From NCBI GenBank assembly GCA_963741055.1, contig CAVUGU010000028.1:111477-175476 (forward strand): a stretch of DNA of 64,000 nucleotides, in the 5' to 3' direction. The DNA is from Bog-756 sp963741055 (lineage in GTDB: Bacteria; Actinomycetota; Acidimicrobiia; Acidimicrobiales; RAAP-2). Every line of letters begins with the position of its first letter. Positions within the stretch are counted from its first letter, which is position 1. The notes beneath the pieces were generated by a model. It was not told where the DNA came from, made no database searches, and saw only the letters and a list, made by a program, of their open reading frames with translations. Below are positions 60,617 to 64,000 of the stretch, in pieces. A program made the position numbers and the translations under genes.

Positions 60617-61285
60617 ATGGCTGATGCTCAGACCCAACGTGGATCTCGCCAAGACGTCCGGATCCTCGTCCTCTCGGCGTCGTTGCGACAACACTCGCTG
60701 AACGCCCGTCTTGCTGATCTGACGGCGAAGTGCATAGGGGCGAACGACGGCGTCGTCACCGCGCGGTGCATGGCCGAGTTCGAGATGCCGTCCTATGACC
60801 AGGACGTCCAGGAGAATGAGGGATTCCCGCCAGGCGCAGACGGCCTTCGACAAGCCTTGGAGGACAACGACGCCTTCGCGATCGTGTCACCGGAGTACAA
60901 CGCATCGATGCCGGGCTCACTCAAGAATGCGATCGACTGGCTGTCTCGCTTTCATCCACAGCCCTTCAGCGAGCGTCAGTGCATGCTTCTCTCGGCTTCG
61001 CCCTCGATGGGCGGCGGCAATCGTGGCCTGTGGGCCCTCCGGGTTCCGCTCGAGCACCTCGGCAGTCGGGTCTATCCGGACATGTTCTCCCTTGCTCAGG
61101 CCCACCAGGCCTTCGACGACAAAGGCGACCTCGTCAGCCACGAGCTTCACAAACGCCTCGACGAGACGATCATCGCTTTCATGGATCTCGTCGAAGCAAG
61201 CAAGCACTACCCCTGCGCAAAGCGGGCCTGGGTCGAGTATCTGGGCGAGCGACCAGACCCGGCCGTCGATCGCGTCGAGGTTTAG
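60617..61285 (+). CDS. NADPH-dependent FMN reductase family protein
   Basis: 222-residue flavodoxin-like protein: VRILVLSASLRQHSLNARLADL (FMN phosphate loop), FAIVSPEYNASMPGSLKNAIDW (the SPEYN/PGxLKNAID family signature) and MLLSASPSMGGGNRGLW. It reduces FMN, quinones or azo dyes with NAD(P)H in related proteins. The C-terminal helix is longer than usual (about 40 residues). ATG 60617 follows GGAGGGAG. It is about 190 bases after the transporter. Confidence 0.9.
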   Translation: MADAQTQRGSRQDVRILVLSASLRQHSLNARLADLTAKCIGANDGVVTARCMAEFEMPSYDQDVQENEGFPPGADGLRQALEDNDAFAIVSPEYNASMPGSLKNAIDWLSRFHPQPFSERQCMLLSASPSMGGGNRGLWALRVPLEHLGSRVYPDMFSLAQAHQAFDDKGDLVSHELHKRLDETIIAFMDLVEASKHYPCAKRAWVEYLGERPDPAVDRVEV

Positions 61286-61316
61286 ACGCTGAGATCATGC
61301 ACACCGGATTTTGGCG

Positions 61317-61973
61317 GTGACTGTGAGCGCCACACCCCGTAAGCGGGCCTCAAAGGCCGATTCAGAAGCACGGGAGTTTCTTCGCAAAGCGGACCCCGTG
61401 CTCGCGCGACTGATCGACGCTCGGCCGGATTTTCGTCCACGGGCGTGGATGGACGAGCTTCCTCCGCTGGACGCCTTCGCGACTCTCATCTTCCAGGTGG
61501 CTGGACAGCAGCTGTCGGTCCCCTCGACCCGGGCGATCATCTCGCATCTGCAGGAGCGATTTGGAGGCCACATGCCGTCGCCGGCCGAGCTGCTTGCGGC
61601 TGACCCGAAGACGCTGAGGGAGAGCGGCTTCTCTGTTCGCAAGGGTGAAACATTGCGCGCGCTTGCGCAACGCTTCGTCGACGGCCGCCTCAGCGAAGAG
61701 GCCTTCTCCGGCATGACGGACCAAGAGATCGAAGCAGGTCTCACCGAAGTGCCCGGGATCGGACCCTGGACAGCGCGCGGCTTCCTGCTCGTCGGCCTCG
61801 ACCGGCCCGACGTGTTCCTCTCCGGTGACCTGGCGTTGAGGCGCACGATCCAGCGAGAGTACGCATTCGACCACTTGCCGACGGATGAGGAGCTGGCCGA
61901 GCTCTCGGACCGCTGGCGGCCCTACCGGAGCCTGGCCGTCAGTTACCTGTTCGCCTCGGAATACGGAGGATGA
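61317..61973 (+). CDS. DNA-3-methyladenine glycosylase (AlkA-like, HhH-GPD)
   Basis: 218 residues. Removes alkylated purines from DNA in base-excision repair. DAFATLIFQVAGQQLSVPST opens the HhH-GPD fold; the hairpin LTEVPGIGPWTARGFLLVGL is followed by VFLSGDLALRR with the catalytic Asp. It lacks the AlkA N-terminal TBP-like domain, so it resembles MAG1-type glycosylases. GTG 61317 or 61323 starts it, or TTG 61311. Downstream is a structured non-coding element at 61989-62038. Confidence 0.88.
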   Translation: MTVSATPRKRASKADSEAREFLRKADPVLARLIDARPDFRPRAWMDELPPLDAFATLIFQVAGQQLSVPSTRAIISHLQERFGGHMPSPAELLAADPKTLRESGFSVRKGETLRALAQRFVDGRLSEEAFSGMTDQEIEAGLTEVPGIGPWTARGFLLVGLDRPDVFLSGDLALRRTIQREYAFDHLPTDEELAELSDRWRPYRSLAVSYLFASEYGG

Positions 61974-61988
61974 ACGGGGATAGTTCTC

Positions 61989-62038
61989 TGTCCGAGCGAT
62001 AGGACACGGGGCGCCGTGTCTGGAGGGACAACGCTCGG
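61989..62038. ncRNA. Nested hairpin element between the glycosylase and ABC genes
   Basis: An outer stem CCGAGCG/CGCTCGG (61992-61998 with 62032-62038) encloses a perfect inner hairpin GACACGG-ggcg-CCGTGTC (62003-62020). TGTCC at 61989 could alternatively pair with GGACA at 62002, so two exclusive folds exist. It may be the glycosylase terminator or an RNA leader of the ABC operon. No known riboswitch class is recognised. Confidence 0.4.
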
Positions 62039-62058
62039 AGGAGCGGACCACGGCATTG

Positions 62059-62074
62059 GGGGTAGCCCTACCCC
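62059..62074. promoter_or_regulatory. Palindromic operator upstream of the ABC operon
   Basis: GGGGTAG-cc-CTACCCC, with a further TAGATGGGG three bases on. It is 80 bases upstream of the ABC start. G/C-rich palindromes of this type precede ABC-2 operons with linked two-component systems in actinobacteria, which would agree with a possible sensor gene at the right edge. Confidence 0.5.
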
Positions 62075-62153
62075 TAGATGGGGTCAACCCGAGATGGAAG
62101 ACGCCCCCTACCGGTATTCCACCTCGCGGGCCGAGTCCTTACCCTTCGTGGTG

Positions 62154-63092
62154 ATGATCACTGCACACTCCTTGACCAAGCGCTACGGCGGTACTGCCGC
62201 AGTGAACGACCTGACCTTCGAGGTGCCGCCCGGTATGGTCACCGGGTTCCTGGGACCGAACGGATCTGGAAAGTCGACGACAATGCGCATGATCATGGGC
62301 CTCGATGTTCCTGATTCGGGGTCGGCCCTGATCGGTGGCAAGCCCTATCGCGAATTGGCATGGCCCTTGCGCGAGGTCGGCGGCCTCTTGGACGCGAAGG
62401 CGTTCCACTCGGCCCGCACCGCCCGAAACCATCTGCGGTGCCTCGCCCTCTCCAACGACATCCCGCTGCGTAGGGTCGACGAGGTCCTCGACCAGGTGGG
62501 CCTCACTTCTGTCGCCGGCAGGCGGCCCGGGAAGTTCTCGCTCGGAATGAGCCAACGTCTCGGCATTGCAGTGACCTTGCTGGGCGACCCCGGTGTGCTC
62601 CTCTTCGACGAGCCAGTCAACGGCCTCGATCCAGAGGGCATCCGCTGGGTCCGCAACTTCCTCCGCGGCCTTGCCGCCGAGGGCCGAACTGTGTTCGTGT
62701 CGAGCCACCTGATCAGCGAGATGTCGTTGACCGCCGACCGCCTTGTTGTCATCGGCCGGGGCCGGCTCATCGTCGAAACGGACGTCGCCGACTTCGTCGC
62801 CAGAAGCAGTCGGGGAGCCGTCAGGCTGGTGACCCCAGATGTTGCCGAGTTCACCGCGATGTTGACCGCCATTGGAGCAACGGTCGCAACAGATGATGGC
62901 GAGTCACTGACCGTGGAGGGTTTGACCGCCCCGAAGATCGGCGATCTTGGCGCCCGCGACGGGCTCCGCATCCACGAATTGGTGCCGATCACTGCGTCTT
63001 TGGAGGACGCGTTCATGGAACTCACCGAAGACGAGGTGGAGTTTCGCCCATCGATACCCGCTGGCACCGCAGCTGCCGGTAGGAAGGACTGA
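62154..63092 (+). CDS. ABC transporter ATP-binding protein
   Basis: 312 residues. Walker A GFLGPNGSGKSTTMRM, Q-loop region LREVGGLLDAKAFH, signature FSLGMSQR (LSGGQ variant with Met), Walker B VLLFDEPVNGLDPEG and switch His in VSSHLISEM. This is the drug/bacitracin type (DrrA/BcrA). About 90 C-terminal residues form the extra domain of this group. ATG 62154 begins MITAHSLTKRYGG; ATG 62094 is an in-frame alternative. It drives the permease that starts five bases after its stop. Confidence 0.92.
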   Translation: MITAHSLTKRYGGTAAVNDLTFEVPPGMVTGFLGPNGSGKSTTMRMIMGLDVPDSGSALIGGKPYRELAWPLREVGGLLDAKAFHSARTARNHLRCLALSNDIPLRRVDEVLDQVGLTSVAGRRPGKFSLGMSQRLGIAVTLLGDPGVLLFDEPVNGLDPEGIRWVRNFLRGLAAEGRTVFVSSHLISEMSLTADRLVVIGRGRLIVETDVADFVARSSRGAVRLVTPDVAEFTAMLTAIGATVATDDGESLTVEGLTAPKIGDLGARDGLRIHELVPITASLEDAFMELTEDEVEFRPSIPAGTAAAGRKD

Positions 63093-63097
63093 CTGAG

Positions 63098-63892
63098 ATG
63101 CCCGAGGCCATCGAGGCGACCCACCTAGGGCACTATCGCCTCAAGGACGTGGTCAAGTCCGAAGCTCTGAAGATCCTGACCGTGCCCTCGACCGCAATCA
63201 CGCTCGGCCTAACGGTTGTCGCCGGATTGTTGGTGACGGGGCTGGTCACCCATCACGCTGAGTTTCGCGGCCCCGGCTTCGATTCGACCCAGCGGGCACT
63301 GACAGGCCTCATCGTCGCGGGATTGACGGGCGGCGTGTTCGGAGCATTGCTCATTACGGCCGAGTACTCGAGCGGCACCATCCGGGCGACTCTCGCCGCC
63401 GCTCCCAGACGGCCTCTTCTGTTGGCTGCCAAGATCAGCGTGACCGCGGTGGCTACTTTGGTGTTCTGCGAGCTCCTCAGTCTCGTCTCGTTTATCCTTG
63501 GTGAGGCCATCCTTTCGGGACGCGGAGCTCCAACGGCGAGCCTGGGGTCGCCCGATGCTCTGCGTGCAGTGTTGATGACGGGCGTGTTCATTTCTCTATT
63601 GGCCCTGATGTCGTTCGGTTTCGGCCTGATCTGCCGCAGTACAGCCGGAGCGATCGCCGCATTCGCCGGAGTTGTCTTCGTGCTCCCGCTGGTGATGCAC
63701 GGCATATCCGAACACGCGGTCCGCTACCTGCCCACGAACATTCTCACCAACTCGATCATGGCTACGGTCAACCAGGGTTCGGGTGGACCGAACCCACCGG
63801 TTTCTGCGGCCATAGGATTGTTGTTGATGGTCCTCTATGCCGCAGTTGCACTGGGTGCTGGGGCCGTCCTGTTCGTGAGACGAGACGCTTGA
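63098..63892 (+). CDS. ABC-2 type transporter permease
   Basis: 264 residues with six hydrophobic segments, starting VVKSEALKILTVPSTAITLGLT, then LTGLIVAGLTGGVFGALLITAEYSSGTIRATL (conserved EY-SSG-TIR amphipathic motif of BcrB/NosY-type permeases). It ends with VLYAAVALGAGAVLFVRRDA. It pairs with the upstream ATPase as a homodimeric exporter of an unknown peptide, lipid or drug. ATG 63098 lies in GGACTGACTGAGATG, just after the ATPase stop. Confidence 0.9.
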   Translation: MPEAIEATHLGHYRLKDVVKSEALKILTVPSTAITLGLTVVAGLLVTGLVTHHAEFRGPGFDSTQRALTGLIVAGLTGGVFGALLITAEYSSGTIRATLAAAPRRPLLLAAKISVTAVATLVFCELLSLVSFILGEAILSGRGAPTASLGSPDALRAVLMTGVFISLLALMSFGFGLICRSTAGAIAAFAGVVFVLPLVMHGISEHAVRYLPTNILTNSIMATVNQGSGGPNPPVSAAIGLLLMVLYAAVALGAGAVLFVRRDA

Positions 63893-63918
63893 TCAAGTCC
63901 GGCGGTGAAGAGGGAGGG

Positions 63919-64000
63919 GTGCAAGTTCGGATTCCACAAGAATGGACCGAACAGACCATGCGCCTTGTTCGGTTGATCGGCCGGGAGCCTTTTGCCAAGC
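63919..64000 (+). CDS. Partial gene at right edge, possibly a sensor kinase
   Basis: An open frame runs to the window end from GTG 63919 (VQVRIPQEWTEQTMRL), preceded by AGGGAGG, though the spacing is very short. Only 27 residues are visible, and there is no conserved motif yet. ABC-2 operons of this type are usually followed by a histidine kinase and LuxR regulator, which is the sole reason for the suggestion. Confidence 0.35.
   Translation, partial: MQVRIPQEWTEQTMRLVRLIGREPFAK

Overview
This 64 kb window is GC-rich chromosomal DNA from an actinobacterium, most likely of the Acidimicrobiia or a close lineage (inference). The evidence is very high third-position GC, many GTG starts, GTGA/ATGA stop-start overlaps within operons, mycothiol-associated DinB/maleylpyruvate-isomerase-type proteins, a CvpA-trypsin (MarP-type) protease, a WYL regulator and a secreted protein with DGGVF-type repeats. 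I see no rRNA, tRNA, CRISPR array, insertion sequence or prophage.

Layout. 0-4 kb (minus): marR - DHA2 efflux pump - AhpD-like protein - SDR - alpha/beta hydrolase, driven by a clear promoter at 3853-3881. 4-7 kb (minus): enoyl-CoA hydratase, FAD-linked oxidase and a GAP-family membrane protein. 7.1-12.9 kb (plus): a catabolic cluster of lipoyl-domain protein, SnoaL protein, Rieske oxygenase, KstD-like flavoprotein and a fused E1 alpha-beta 2-oxoacid dehydrogenase; the last four overlap by a few bases. 13-18 kb: MarR plus phosphoesterase lipoprotein, two DUF202 proteins, a CsoR-family repressor and an aquaporin. 17.7-22.3 kb (minus): a second Rieske operon (Rieske - phosphotransferase - acyl-CoA synthetase - SDR) divergent from a second SnoaL gene. 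22.8-26.8 kb (minus): DNA methyltransferase, a possible nuclease partner and a PLP decarboxylase. 27-35 kb: cell-surface and carbohydrate genes (repeat lipoprotein, RDD protein, MarP-like protease, GH15, metallo-hydrolase, Ig-like secreted protein). 35-46 kb: glnA, WYL regulator, DinB proteins, DHA2 pump, LtrA, pirin and a COQ4-like/UBP-zinc-finger operon. 46-60 kb: four more DHA2 pumps mixed with an ECF sigma factor, YCII protein, MarR, HxlR and TetR regulators, methyltransferase and a secreted NlpC-like protein. 60.6-64 kb: FMN reductase, AlkA-like glycosylase and an ABC transporter that probably continues into a signalling gene at the right edge.

A major feature of the window is that about sixteen otherwise recognisable genes are split by one or two single frameshifts, with conserved sequence on both sides of each break. 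This looks like residual indel error in the assembly rather than sixteen pseudogenes. I give these genes as whole loci and state where the frame changes.

The most interesting leads are the Rieske/flavoprotein/E1-fusion cluster with its orphan lipoyl carrier, the methyltransferase with a nuclease-like partner, the COQ4-like protein in a lineage that should not make ubiquinone, a glutamine synthetase with Phe at the adenylylation tyrosine, the divergent AhpD/HxlR genes whose start codons overlap between the arms of an inverted repeat, and several long perfect palindromes in divergent promoter regions.
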